A stretch of 64,000 nt of DNA. Origin: Euryodendron excelsum (lineage: Eukaryota; Streptophyta; Magnoliopsida; Ericales; Pentaphylacaceae). The DNA is taken from NCBI GenBank assembly GCA_033060915.1, contig CM065392.1:5257001-5321000 (forward strand), given 5' to 3'. Position numbers and translations under genes: made by a program. The notes below the pieces were generated by a model, which searched no databases, was not told the origin of the DNA, and saw only the letters and a list, made by a program, of their open reading frames with translations. Of this stretch, positions 11,976 to 25,600 are shown piece by piece; the first letter of the stretch is position 1; the number at the start of each line of letters is the position of its first letter.

Positions 11976-12751
11976 CAAGAGCCTCAAATACCATCAAATT
12001 AAACAATGAACAAGCTATATTGCATTCCATTCCTTTTCTCAGGATAATTCACTATATCTCAGAACACATGAAAAATATATATAGAAGAGAAGAAAATATG
12101 AACAATTAATGAGGAATTATTTTTGAACGTTGTCAAATGAGGGCAGAAAAAAAATTTAAGACTGAAAGGACACAATCTTGTGTACAGGAGGGCTTGCCAA
12201 AGTATCTTGTCTATACATTTTTCCTTTTTCAAGACTTACTCATTGATTCAATTAATACATCATTGATGTAGTTTTGTATTTTGGGACGTGTACTTGAATT
12301 TATTTTTATTGTTTCGATTGTTTCTCCGAGATTCATTAATCACAACAAAAACTTCTCATATGTAATAACGAAAAGAAAATGCAAATTGAAATTGACTTAG
12401 GCCATCCAAACTTGTCAAATATAATATATCGATGTGTGTTTGGGGGGCTTATGGTGTTCGCAAGGCATAGATATATGTACACACATTTAAACCCCTACTA
12501 ATAAGGTTGATGTCTTCATCCAACACTTCTTTTAGTCAGTGTGATTTTTAGTATGTTAGGCTTCGATCGAGCCTTAATTTCGCCTTGGAATCGTTGCTCT
12601 GTGAATGGTGTAATGGGAATATTCTCTTTAATTATCAATGAATTCTACAGTCAATCAAATACACAAATAGTATAGCCAAAACCTGATTAAACCATGAACA
12701 ATTATAGGTTCTCCTGAGGATAAGCCGAGCACTTGGGCCACTGCTTGCATT
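11976..12751 (-). other. 3' flank of DC1 paralogue B
   Basis: Non-coding. It resembles the 3' flank of paralogue A (about 2225-2640), and close to the gene (12600-12700) it resembles the 3' flank of paralogue C (53060-53140), e.g. ACAGTCAATCAAATACACA versus ACAGTCACTCAAATACACA. No poly(A) signal can be assigned with confidence. Confidence 0.5.
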
Positions 12752-14833
12752 TTAGGTTCTTCCATACTTGAGATTTGGATATTCTTTCTCCCCCTTATAA
12801 ATGCACCTGGCACAAGCAGACTGGTCGCAAGAGACACAATGATAGAACCACCACTTTGGGTCCATTTCTTCCTCGCAAAATTCACAATAATACTCGTCCG
12901 GACCATCTTTGATAGGGCCATAAGTCAGGGTGAATGGATGCTCGTCATACCTGTGTGTGACCGTACGTGGCAGCAGAGCGCATTCGGAGTGTAAGTTGAA
13001 ATTGCAGGTGCCACATTCATACGAAAACAATTTAACATCTATATTTCGATCACAAGCGGAACAACCTTCAGTGGAGCAATTGTTCCTTAAAAAGAGGGGG
13101 TGCTCGTGAACTTCATGCACGATGGAGCTTGGTAGGCAAGCACATTCAACATCGAGGGAGTACCTTCTGCACTCAACACATTTGAATGTAAATCCATTGG
13201 AAGCACCTCCACAACCCCTGCACCTGAACACTCCAGAACGTGCCGGGAACTTTTTGTAGAGGATGAGCCGATGTGGGTGACACGGGTGCTGTAACTCATT
13301 CGGTAACTCGGCACACCATTTGTGGAGAGAGAAATTACAGAGTCTACAACTGTAAAATGGAGTTGAGATTTGTCGTAAACATGCATCACATATTTTGTGA
13401 TTCTTCTTCTGCTCAGTCAAGGTAGAGAGTTCACTCCCCGAGCACAATTCATAGTCACTTTGCGCATTGAAAAGGGTTAATGGATGTCGGTGACTAAAAT
13501 GATTAAGCTTTGTTTTTTCTCTTTTATCGTCTACCTGTCTAATCTGCTCGACAAACAGAGCAACTAGATTAGCTGATTCATTAGGCACTGGCAAGTTTAT
13601 CACATATGCCACATCAAGATCCTCAACTTTGACCGTAGTTTCGCTTCCCCTAAATTCACAAAACAAAACATATATATACGAAACATAAATCAAATGACCA
13701 GAAAGCAATAGCCAAGAAAAATTGGAAAAAAGAAAGAACGAAAGAAAGAAAGAAGTCGAAATTAGGGTCATTGAGAAAGGTACTCACATTGTCTTTGCTG
13801 AGCAATTCACATGAATAAGATATCCACATCCTCCACAATGATAAAGGCAGGAGTTTCTGTCCAATTTCTCTCCACAAATACCACAACAGAACTTGGATGT
13901 GAACTTTTTAATCAGAGAAGAGTATACAAGTACGAGAGGGTGAACATGACTACTATGTTTGATCATAGTTGGTAATAAAGCACAGTCCTCGTGGATCCAA
14001 AATGTGCAGGTGTTGCACTTATACGAAAGGCCTTCATGTTTGGTGCAACAAGCATCGCAAAAGAACAAGGCTGGCTTGAGCAAAGGGCTTAATCGGTGTT
14101 TGTGACTTTTGTGTTCAACACTTTGTGCACTCACAGCACAGCTTATGTCGAGTTCGAAATTATTACAGAGCAAACAATGATAGATGAATCCTTTACAAAA
14201 TTTTTCACAGGCATCACATGAAGTATAATAAGGCGCTTGTGAAAGGAGTGTAAGCCGGTGCTCTGGGTGCATTGGGTGTTTCATCTCCGTGGGAAGTTCT
14301 GCACATAATTTGTGCAGAAAGAAACGACAATTTCTGCAACTGTAAGAAGAACCTAAGATCACTTGTAAACACCCTTTGCAGGCAAAATTCTCACCATCAT
14401 CATCCTTCTCATTGTTGAGAATCAGTGGATGCTTGTGGCTAAAATGTCGAAGTTCCGTCTCTCCTGCTGTGTTGGTTCGTGTGCTTTTGCGAGTTTGTGT
14501 TATCACAGCACAACTTATGTCGAGGTTGAACTTGCAAAGAGAACAATGATAGATAAATCCATTCCAACGTTCGTGGCAGGCATCACATGAAGTAGAATAA
14601 GGCGCTTGTGGAAGGAGGGTAAGCGGGTGCCCTGGGTGCATTGGACTGTTCATCTGCGTGGGTAGTTCTGCACAAAATTCGTGCAGAGAGAAATGGCAAG
14701 TTCTGCAACTATAGGAGGAACCTGTGATCACTTGCAGACACCCTTTGCAGGCAATATTCTTCTCGCCGCTATCATCATGCATCTCGTTATTGAGAATCAA
14801 TGGGTGCTTATGGCTAAAATGTTGAAGCTCCAT
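12752..14833 (-). CDS. DC1-domain (Cys/His-rich C1) protein, paralogue B
   Basis: Two exons. Exon 1 runs 14833-13788 and exon 2 runs 13649-12752. The 138-bp intron has donor GTGAGT and acceptor TTTAG, and joining the exons gives 648 codons including the stop (647 aa). The ATG is placed at MELQHFSHKHP, the start shared with paralogues A and C; the upstream in-frame ATG at 15007 lies just downstream of the TATA-like box, and the extra peptide has no counterpart. About ten DC1-like modules follow each other (HxxHPL...CxxC...YxCxxCxFxLHxxCAxLP), six in exon 1 and four in exon 2. Modules 3-4 look like a duplicate of modules 1-2. Such modules are thought to bind zinc, and the protein is probably intracellular since no signal peptide is seen. 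Compared with paralogue C it stops early (EYPNLKYGRT then TAA) and lacks the last module. Substrate or partner unknown. Confidence 0.85.
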
Positions 14834-15009
14834 CTCTCCCTGTGTCGGGTTTGTGTTTGTAGGTAGCTGAAGATGGTAACAGCAAAAGCTGTGAATGACT
14901 AAGTCAAAACGGCGAATAAAGCAAACAGATGAATGGGGGGTTGGGGATGGTTTTCTTTTAATGAAGTAGAGATTCCTGGTGAACTTGAATCTGAGACTTC
15001 GGTCCACAC

Positions 15010-15017
15010 TTAAATAG
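15010..15017 (-). promoter_or_regulatory. TATA-like box of paralogue B
   Basis: The minus strand reads CTATTTAA followed by GTGTGGACC, about 180 bp upstream of the ATG at 14833. The GTGGACC block is shared with the paralogue A promoter. Confidence 0.45.
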
Positions 15018-15033
15018 TATGGGACATTTCCTC

Positions 15034-16671
15034 ATCTAACCAAGAAAATTGAAGTAGAAAAATTATTTTCTCATTTCATTTTCCTTTCACCATTTTTTTT
15101 CTTCTTTTACCTTGGCAGATGCAAGAAACACCAAAAGAGCCAGTCTTTTCACAATGCCTTCCATATAATTTATTTATTGATGACTAGACCCACATCAATA
15201 TAACAACCTCAGTTTGTGAAATTTCACTTATTTGTTGTACAATGTGAGAATATATATAAGAAATAAAAAAACAGAGAGAGAGACATTAGCGTTTATTTTA
15301 CGTAGTCTTACGTAAGAATTGTTCAAAGCATATATAGAGTTATAGAAGTTTTTCCACAGATGTCATCATTTTGTCTTTTTGTTTTTTTGTGTGTTTTTTC
15401 CTTCTTTATTTTGGTACAGAAGAGTCGTTAGGTAGGGCATCAATTATGATCAGAGTATCGGAAATTTCAGAGATATTATGTATAATTATTATGTTGTCAT
15501 TATTGTGTCAGCTATGGTTTACTGTGGATTCAAAATATAGCTACTTGAAGCAAGCGGAATTACCATTTGCGTCTTAAACTCTAATGTTTGGGAGTGTTTT
15601 TGGTCGCTTACTTACTTCCAAAGTAAGAGAAGGCTTTTCTTTACATTTCTTTTTTTTTTCTTTTTGATTGATTTCATAAGTTTTTTTTTTATTCATCGAA
15701 AAGAATTATAAAGAGTCAAAGCCAAAAAGAAGATCAAAAAAAAGAGATTCGAACTCATTCCTCTAGCCCCAGTTGGTTGATTTAACAGACTTTTACATGA
15801 CACAAAAGTGCGTGATTTCATGCCCTTCATTGCATACAATTGGACATATCATGTAATACCAATAAAATCACATTATTCTTAACCACGAGACGTGGCTCAG
15901 TGAGTGATTTTGTTCTCATGTTGGATACGAAACATGCCCCATTTTGTGCCTTTCACCCATTTGAATCACCACTTTGGAATTATTTCTTTCATATAATCTT
16001 AAGTCAATGAATCGATTATATCAACAAACAAGAAACCCTCAGTGGCTTGACTTAACCAATAGTCAAAAGAGAAATAAAAAAGGGTTAGGGTACATACCAT
16101 TCAAATCTTTATTTAAGTTCAATTGGATCAACTTGTAAAGTCTTGCATTAAAATAAGGGCACCTAATGTTGTTGATATAAAATGTTTTGTTAATAAATTA
16201 TTCCTTATGCTTGTAAATTAAAAAAACCTTGAGAGAAACAATGTAATAGTTAGGTAGTACTAAATACTTGATAATAATTTTTTTCTGCTAATGATATGTG
16301 GTGTGTGTATACATCAACAATCTGAATTTATAGTGTAACAGAAAGACTTTTAAGCAAATACCTTATCAAAATTTGTCTTATAGTATTTTTTTAAAAAAAA
16401 TTTATCTACTACACTACAAATTCAGATTACAATATATTCACACATTACGTAACATTATACGATTTAAATTATTACCAAGCACTTACTGTCTGTTTGGTTT
16501 CAAACTTTTTTTACTTGGTTTTTTTAATTCAAAATTTTTAAACTTTTTTGCTTCTTCTTTTTTGTTTTTTTGCTTAGTCTTAATTTATAAAAGCAAAAAA
16601 GTAAAAAAAATTTAAATTTTTTATTTATAAATTAAAAATATTAAATTAAAAAAATAATACCAAGGAGAATC
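15034..16671. other. Intergenic, AT-rich
   Basis: No gene supported. Contains poly-T runs and a degenerate stretch beginning TGTCTGTTTGGTTTCAAAC near 16489 that may be another MITE end. Open frames here are low-complexity T-rich sequence. Confidence 0.45.
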
Positions 16672-16870
16672 TTAGGAAGTGTTTGGACGTAACTTATTTA
16701 GTAATTTATAACTTATACTTCTGACTTTTTTAAAATATATTTGGGTGAATGGCTTAAAAAAATAATTTATATTTGATCACGTTTTTAAAAAAAATTATTT
16801 TTAAAAATTATTTTTTTTAAAATAACTTATAACTTATAACTTATAAACTATCATGCCAAACACTCTCTTA
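16672..16870. mobile_element. hAT-like MITE, about 200 bp
   Basis: Imperfect terminal inverted repeats TTAGGAAGTGTTTGGACGT (left) and the complement of CATGCCAAACACTCTCTTA (right). The AT-rich interior is full of AACTTATAA / TTATAAGTT-type motifs that can fold back. No coding capacity. Confidence 0.6.
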
Positions 16871-17315
16871 ATAATATCTAACCACTAGCCTTTTTCTAAT
16901 CGTGGAGACTTGGCTTAACCAGCTGACTTAACCAGTTTTTTTTTTTTTTCTCTTTGAAGGGAAATAAGTATGGGAAGTGTGCAAGTCATTGGGTGCGCCA
17001 CTCATGTGGGGGGTGTATTAGCCACCAACAACCGTTCGACGCAAAGTACGTGCACCGCCAAGTTTTTCCTATTAAATTTGTTATTCGCAGCAGCAGGTCA
17101 GCGTGAGACGCAAGAAAGAAAAATCAAAGGAAGCGACGAAAGCAGACGGTGAAAATCAATGCTTATGTGTACGATGTGTCGGAAGCAGAGATATTTATTT
17201 TTTCTTTGTAACGTGCTGATCGGTCATAGTCAAAAAGTTATAGAGATGAGTGCCACCAAAAGTCATTTGAAACTTGCATTTTCTCAATAAATTTTTTTAG
17301 GGAAATGACTAGTAA

Positions 17316-17600
17316 ACAGCCTGTTTAGAATTTGAAAGGGGGCGAGGGGGCGAGGGGGAGAAAGAAAAATAAAATAATAAAAAAATAAATTTATTATTTT
17401 TTTAAAAAATTAAAAGATAAAAAAAGGAGGGAAAGGAAGAGGAAGTGATTTAAAAAAATTTCTTTTGTTTCTCTTCACTCCTCTTTTAGATAGAATGAAC
17501 CATCATAAGACAAAAAGCAAAAAAAAATTTTAAATCTTTTATTTCCTTTGGTTCTTTCTCTTTCCCAAGTTTCAAAGACGCTAAAGTGAGTCAAGACAAT
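17316..17600. mobile_element. Possible hAT-like MITE
   Basis: Starts ACAGCCTGTTTAGAATTTG and ends near CAAGTTTCAAAGACGCT, with G-rich then A-rich internal sequence similar in style to the MITE split at 20735/27962. The inverted repeats are weak, so this is tentative. Confidence 0.3.
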
Positions 17601-18273
17601 TTAGTTTGCCTCTGGATTGAATGGAGTTCACTTCAATCTTTGAATCGTTTGGAGAGAGAGAGAGTAAAAGAAACAACAAGTGCTGCTTTGGAATTTGGCT
17701 CTAATTCTACAAAAGCATCATGAATTAGCAGATATGGGTTAATACCTTGCAGATTGGAGAACAATGGAAGTTGTGAACTTGATGATGGTTGTCCTTGTTC
17801 AGAATTGAGTGAATTGTTTCTTTATGGAGTCTTCCAAAAAAAACAAAAACAAAAACCCTACAGCATCAAAGCCAAAAAATGGGAATAAGGGACAAGGAGG
17901 AGTCAAATAGTCATCCCACGAATATGATCATAAAGAGGCTTCTCCATTATATCTTTTTCAAGGAATACCAAACAAGGTAAAGAAATAAAATAAAAGGGAA
18001 CGAAAGCAGAAGCATTCGTGAATCGTCACGTGTGTACATCAAGCTTATAGTACAGAACCTGAAAACAAAGAAGGGAGGCTAAGCTGTTGTGCTGTTGCAG
18101 CTGTTGCTTCTTGAGTTGGATTACGATTTTTGAAAGCATGTTCTTCGTTTTTATGGTTTGTTTTCTATTGTTTTGGTTATGTTATTTCGTATCTCATACA
18201 CTCTGGTGTGTGGTGATAAAGGATACTACTAAATTGATGAATTTAGAGTAAACTCCACACAAGTGCTTCACTT

Positions 18274-18309
<36 letters not shown>

Positions 18310-18674
18310 GATAGGATAAATCACACTAAGAGGTTTTAGATGGCTTACATGTAGCATGTTTCAGGTTTGACAAAGAGCAATCATAGCTTGAAAACATACC
18401 TGGATTAGAAGATCCTTGAAACCTCCCTAGTTAGCCTCCAACAGTAGCCAGAAAGAGAAAGAACAAAGAGGGTATTGATCATCTGATCCTTCTATAATGA
18501 TACAAAAACTTCTCTAGTTTGCATACTACTCTAATTGTTTGATGGCCATTCCTTGCATCTATCGTGAATTTAGTCTTTATTTACTGCAAGTAATCAATTT
18601 GATAGCAAAACATTTAACATACTATAATTTTGTATTCAGTGGAATTAATCAACTTGACAGTATTATAATTTTTT

Positions 18675-18770
18675 TATGACCACTGGGTCTTTGTTTAGTG
18701 GAATTGATCAACTTGTTAGGAAATATCCAACACAGGTCTGCGGCGATCACTTTCCCTAGCAATAAAAAAC
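18675..18770. repeat. Dispersed repeat, copy 1
   Basis: Related to 20405-20515: CCACTGGGTC(T/C)TT, TTTAGTG, ATCAACTT, then TCAACAC and GCGGTCA-type blocks in the same order. No coding. Possibly part of an older local duplication. Confidence 0.5.
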
Positions 18771-19708
18771 TAAATAATATTTGTAATATCTAGCTTTAAA
18801 TTAAGGACATTTTACAAAATGGTCAGTCAATGTTGTGGGGTCAATATGCAATTAAATAATTGAGGGATCGGATATGCAATTGAATAATTATATATTTTTT
18901 TTCTATCAATAGAATTAGGGACGGTAATAGACTGCGGTGAGATTGTAGTTGGGATTTTTATCCTCGCATTCACCTAAAATATACATCTACATCATCATCT
19001 TCATCCCTCCATCCGTGCCTTCAAGGGTACATGCCTACCTCCATCTCCGCTCCACCCAGGGCCTCCAACTCAACACAAACTCAAACCCACGCCCAATCTT
19101 TTCTCTTTTTTTTTTTTTAGTATAAAAAAAACAAACAACACAAAGTAAGAAAATAAAATAGATAAAAAAAAACCTATAGTATCAAGAATATTAATAGTCT
19201 TATGGTCTCTATTTGACAATAAAATATAATTAACCTTCAAACATTTTGAATTGCAAATACATCAAAATGGTGTATTACACTGTTTAAAGCTTAAAATGCT
19301 AAAAGCAACCTATTTATACGATTAAAAAAAATTCTAAAAGCAGGGGAAGCAAACGGGGGAGGGGCGAGGAAAGAAGTTAATCCATTCCCGCATAGATTTT
19401 TATTTTGACCTTTATCTCTGCCTCCATTCTCATTTTATATATTCAATCTCCACTCTAAATGAAGGACCGGACTTCCATTTTTTCCTAGGCCATTGTCATC
19501 CCCAAACAGAATGAGAGGAACGCTTACCTCATATAGCTAGTTGTAGTGTTCTGGTTGGACTTTTTTACCCAAATGCAGTTGTGTGATATTTTCTTAATTA
19601 CAAATGAGCAACTAGGCATGCCACAACCTCCTAATAATAATACTATTTATGCCAACCCTTCACTCTAAATTGAGATTTGTTAGTCAATTGAATACCGAAC
19701 CTTGTATT

Positions 19709-19757
<49 letters not shown>

Positions 19758-20404
19758 TATGAGCATATTGATTTAACATTGGTCTAAATCAATTGGTCTC
19801 GAAGAATCAGATTCCAAAACAGAAGTAGAAACCGATTCAAGAAATAGAAATTTAAAATGTGGCATAAAAATAGTACAGAAAATCGGAAACGCTAAGAGAT
19901 ATCAAATTAGATTGCATATTTGCAAGAAAATTAATTAAGAATTAGCAACATAAAGTAGTAGAATATTTTTATACTCAGTTAAATATTAATACTACATTAT
20001 ATTCCCAGAAAGTATTAAAATAATCACATATTATTCTTATAAAATAATATTTGAGAGCGTAAAAATATTAAAAATTATGAAAAACATAGTGCTATAAAGT
20101 TCCTACAATCTTTTTAAAAAATTTTTGACAAGTTTTTTAAAATCATATTACAGTTTCAAAAATATTTTATTAAAAGATTTTTAAAATTTAATAAAAATTT
20201 CGCCTTAATTCTGAAAGCTAGTTACTTAGAAGAAAATTTTCCTTTCCCAAAAGAGTTTTCAGTTAAATCTGCAGTAGATACTTTTAGGGCATCAAAGGCA
20301 TCAAAAGAGGTTTCTATGGGCACAACAAAACAGAATGTTGTATTTGGTCCATTTGCCCCGGATCCTAACTGTATTGGGATCCAACAAAGATGTCACAAAA
20401 TGTA

Positions 20405-20515
20405 TTTTTTTTAATGGCCACTGGGTCCTTATTTAGTGCATTTAATCAACTTTCCAATAGAAAATGTTCAACACGAAAGTCAACTGCCGCGGTCATTTTT
20501 CCTACTTTAAACTAA
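20405..20515. repeat. Dispersed repeat, copy 2
   Basis: Partner of 18675-18770, in direct orientation about 1.7 kb away. It is diverged by substitutions and short indels. Confidence 0.5.
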
Positions 20516-20919
20516 AATTCTTCTAACATCTTTTCTTTAAAATTAGGTATCTGTTTTACTACCTTTAGTGCTGTGGATGACCCATTGTTATGTCAGTCAA
20601 TTATAAATCTCTGGTGGACTAGACTCACTAGTTGTTTTAAGGAGAAAATAAATATTATTAATAACATAAGATGCATGTGACTCTACCCATTCGCGCGGTC
20701 CTTGTCTTCAGGAAGCATGTGATTGTGCCCCGTTTAGAGCCCGTTCGGAACGTGGGGTGGGAAGGGGTTTTTTTTTCTCTTTTACGTTTTCTTTTTTATT
20801 ATACCTAAAAGAGAAAAAGAAGGGAATGAGAGAAAAAAAGAGAGAAATTTTTTTAAATCAATCTCTCTCTCTTTTTTTCTTACACTTTTATTATTTTTTA
20901 CAAAATCAAACAAAAAAAG

Positions 20920-22033
20920 TGTTGGATAAATAGTTGGATAAATAATTCCCATTTAATCACTATGTGTATAATTAGTGATCACAAACAATAAAATAACACG
21001 AATTATCTAATTATCAACTAGAAGCAATTTTAACTAGAAGACAATTAGAATCTGAATAAGAACAAACTAAATCGTAACGACTTACCCGGTTGTCGTTCAC
21101 AAAAATAGAAAATGTAGAAATCGAAAGATAGATCGAGTCGAGTGTTTCACACTCTCTCCTTAAAGACAGATTCACCCCCCACAGTTGGTGCTCACGGGAT
21201 GATGGGCGTCTGACTCCCAGGATAAAACGATCTCAGCAGTCTTTAGGCAGCACTTCGATAAAAACTGCTCGGCGGCTTCACCAGATGATCTGAACTCTCT
21301 CAGGAAAATACGGGAGGAAGAAGGAATTCGTTGTATGCAACAATCGGAATTTTTCTAATGTTTTTATGAATGCTAGAATGCTACTCTATTTATAGAGCCC
21401 AGGTGCCTGTTCGAAACATTGGTTCGAACAGGTACCAGCAGCCAAACAGTCCCTTACCGGAGGGACACACCTGTTCGGTCAACGGTCACATCTGTTCGGT
21501 CAAACCGTCAGAAATTAATTAATTAATTAATAAATTAATTAATTAATTTAATTCCGACCCTAGCCCAAAAAGGAAAGACTTGAACCGAACCCACGACCCA
21601 CGCTCACGCCCACGTCCCGTCCCGAACCGGACCGGACGGGCGGGCGGCGGCGGCGGCGGCGCGCGCGCGTGTGTGGAGTATTGGGTCAACCCATGGGTTC
21701 CATAGGTCCTCCCCCTTTCACAAAAGTGGGGTGCCCCTTGGGGCCCAAACCTTACTCCAAACTTGGGTTATATATGGACAACTTATTTCCCATAAGAAAT
21801 CAATGTGGGATAACCCACTTTCAACTACATAACCCATATTCAAGGGGGTGACTTTGGAAGCCAATAACTCATTCAATCCTACACGGATTTGAGCAAGTAA
21901 ATAGTCTAGATTCATCTCCTCTCGGAGGTGAATCCAACGCACTAATGACCCAACACAAAGGATGCATGGGTCCCACATTTATATTGGCTCAAAGATCAAC
22001 AAAATAATGGGTTTACACCCATTTATTCTAACA
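20920..22033 (-). repeat. 3' LTR of young Copia (left)
   Basis: 1114 bp. Contains a TATA box (minus TATAAATA, 21387-21394), an inverted repeat CCTGTTCGAA...TTCGAACAGG (21406-21432), and a GC-rich (CGG)n(CG)n tract at about 21637-21672. Small open frames in the LTR are not genes. Confidence 0.95.
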
Positions 22034-22640
22034 ATCCCCCACATGAATGAGATTGGCTGGAAATGAAAAAATGCACATGAGAATACTGACTTGACACAGA
22101 GAGAGAGAGAGAGACAGGTAGAAAGTTACCGCATCGGGAAAGGTGGCTTTTGGCTTTGAACCTTCCCTAGTGAAATACCATCGGATTTATTTGGCTAACC
22201 AGTGAACATGATGTCTTGAACTGTTCAGCCGTTTATATAAACCAAGACAATAGTACTCACACGGTTCCTTTCAAATCATCTAGTGATCCATTCGGTTGTG
22301 TTCATTTTGGCCCTGAACAATGCCTGGTAGATTCATGAGTACTCTAGAGAAATTAGCCTTAAGAATTTCTCATAGAAGCGGCCCCTTCATACTCATATAG
22401 GTGATCTCTTATTAAGAGTATCCTGCTATATTCCACTTGGAATTCGAAGGTATAAGAATCATTAAGAGCTAAGCTCATCCTAAACACTGTCTACAGGTTA
22501 TCACTATTTCATCATAGAAATGGACAGCGGAACGAGTTCCTCAGTGATTTGTCCTAAGTCACGCACAATTTTGTTGTCCCGTTGAACCTAGATCTTGGGA
22601 TCTCCAGTCAGCTAGGTTGGGTTGCCATTATGGTGACTTT

Positions 22641-25600
22641 TTAAGTCATAGGCTTAAGGCCCATTCCCCTCGATGAATTCTCTACTTGATCTTTCGTCAA
22701 GCCTTTTGTAAGCGGATCCGCAATGTTGTCCTTAGACTTGATGTAATCAATGGATATAATTCCATTAGAAAGCATTTGCCTCACAGTATTGTGTCGTCGA
22801 CGTATATGTCGTGACTTCCCATTATACATGTGGTTTTGTGCTCTTGCTATTGTAGATTGACTATCGCAATGTATGCATATAGCAGAGACTGGTTTAGGCC
22901 ACACGGGAATATCCTCCAGAAAGTTACAAAGCCACTCTGCTTCCTCTCCTGCTTTATCTAAAGCGATAAACTCAGATTCCATGGTGGATCTGGCTATGCA
23001 AGTTTGTTTTGAGGATTTCCAAGATATTGCTGCACCTCCTAGAGTAAACACATATCCACTTGTGGATTTAGAGTCTCTAGTGTCAGATATCCAATTTGCG
23101 TCTGTGTAACCTTCTACAACAGCTGGATATCTCGTATAGTGCAGCCCATAATTCAAGGTGTATCTCAGATACCTGAGAACCCTAATTATGGCCTTCCAGT
23201 GGTTTAACCCTGGGTTACTCGTATATCTGCTCAATCTGCTTACCGTATAAGCAATATCTGGACGTGTGCAATTCATGAGATACATTAAACTGCCAATTAT
23301 CCGTGAGTATTCTAATTGAGATATGCCCTCATCATCGTTCTTGTATAAATGTAGAAAACAATCTATGGGGTGTGTGTTTGCTAGACCGTTATCAGACTTA
23401 CTAAACTTATCGAGTATCTTCTCGACATAATGAGTCTGTGATAACGCATATCCCTCAGATGTTTTAGTAATCTTAATACCAAGTATAACATCTGCAATCC
23501 CTAGATCCTTCATGTCAAACTTACTGTTCAACAATTTCTTAGTAGCTTTAATAACCTCAGTATTGCTACCAATGATAATCATATCATCTACATAAAGACA
23601 AACAAGGACATAACCATGAGCAGTGTTCTTCACATAAACACATTTATCGCATTCATTTATCTTGAAGCCGTTTGACAGCATAGCATTATCAAACTTCTCA
23701 TGCCATTGTTTCGGAGCTTGTTTTAGTCCATATAAAGACTTAACAAGTTTGCATACCTTTTTCTCTTTGCCAGGAACAATGAATCCTTCAGGTTGCTCCA
23801 TATAAATCTCCTCATTCAAATCTCCATTTAAGAATGTCGTTTTAACATCCATTTGATGAATCTCAAGATTATGTAAAGCCACAAAGGCTATCAAGATACG
23901 TATGGACGTTATTCTGGTTACAGGAGAATATGTATCGAAATAATCCACTCCCTCAGTCTGCTTGTAGCCTTTGACTACAAGTCTGGCCTTGTATTTGTCA
24001 ATTGAGCCATCTGCTTTCATCTTCCTCTTGAATATCCACTTGTATCCAAGGGGTTTATTACCAGGTGGAAGATCCACTAGTTCCCATGTATGATTTTGCA
24101 GAATTGACTCAACTTCACTATGGATAGCCTCTTTCCACAAAGGTGCTTCCGGAGAGGACATTGCTTCTTTGTAACTCTGAGGTTCATTTTCTACCACATA
24201 TGTTAGAAAATCAAGACCGAATGATTTTGCAACCTTTGTCCTTTTACCTCTTCTAGGTTCAGCGTCGTTTTCTTTATCCACTGACCCATAGTCTTTATCT
24301 ACAATGGTATCATGAGTTCGTTTAAGCAAACTTGATCCATGTGTAGACTTATACGGAAACTCCTCCTCAAAGAAGGATACATTCCTAGACTCCATTATTG
24401 TATTCACATGAATATCTGATATTTCAGACTTGTGAACCAGAAATCGATATGCACTGCTATGTTCGGCATAGCCAATAAATATACAATCAACTGTTTGTGG
24501 TCCTAATTTTACCTTCTTGGGTAAAGGAACCGCTACCTTAGCTAAACAACCCCATACTATCAAGTATTTAGGAAGGTTTTCGACCTTTCCACATCTCATA
24601 AGGGGTTTTGCCAAGTTTCTTGTGGGGTATCTTGTTGAGAACATAGTTGGCGGATAGCAACGCTTCCCCCCACAAATTCTGGGGTGCCCCAGAACTTATC
24701 AACATAGCATTCATCATCTCTTTTAGAGTGCGATTATTTCGCTCAGCAACTCCATTTTGCTGAGGTGAATAAGGTGCAGTGGTTTGATGTATGATACCAT
24801 GTTCAACACATAGTTGTGCAAATGGTGATTCATACTCACCACCTCTATCACTTCTTAACACCTTAATCTTTTTGCTAAGTTGATTCTCAACTTCACTCTT
24901 GTATTGTATAAACATGTCTATTGCTTCATCTTTACTTCTCATTAAGTAGACGTGACAATAGCGAGTGCAATCATCAATGAAAGTTATGAAGTATTTTTTA
25001 CCACCTCGAGTTTGAACATATTTCAAGTCACAAACGTCACTATGAATTAGTTCAAGTGGTTCCGTACTTCTTTCAATTGATTTAAACTGAGTTCTAGTCA
25101 ACTTTGCCTCAACGCAAGTTGCACATTTATCATTAGCATTAAAATCAAGTTTAGGCAAAGACTCTAATTTAACTAATCTACGCATGGTATCAAAGTTAAC
25201 ATGACCTAGTCTACCATGCCATACATTTGAAGACTGAAGCAAGTAAATAGAAGATGCAGTATTATTACTAGAAGGCTTAGGAGCCACAGTCATTACATTA
25301 AGTTTGAAGAGCCCATCGCTCAGATATCCCTTTCCCACAGACATTCCCCCCTTAGTAAGTACAAACTTATCACTCTCAAACACCAACTTAAAGCCCTTCT
25401 TACTCAACAATGAACCAGAGACTAAATTCTTACGAATGTCTGGCACATGAAACACCTCATTCAGAGTAAGTTCTTTGCCGGAAGTCATTTTCAGAACGAT
25501 CTTCCCTTGACCTTCAACCTTTGAGGCTGCCGAGTTGCCCATGTAAAGTTGTTCACCGTCCACTGAGTGGTAAGATGTGAACATCCACTTGTTGGCACAG

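Larger units (their letters stand above)
16871..20734. other. Long intergenic region
   Basis: No gene supported. Holds a MITE-like segment (17316-17600), a (CT)n microsatellite at about 18281-18308, a compound (TG)n(AG)n microsatellite at about 19711-19756, and one pair of dispersed related segments (18675-18770 and 20405-20515). A short open frame at 16970-17152 has no recognisable features. Confidence 0.5.

Noticed and set aside
21669..21978. Open frames on both strands, repeated at 27434-27830
   Set aside because: Both lie in the LTRs of the young Copia and have no protein character.
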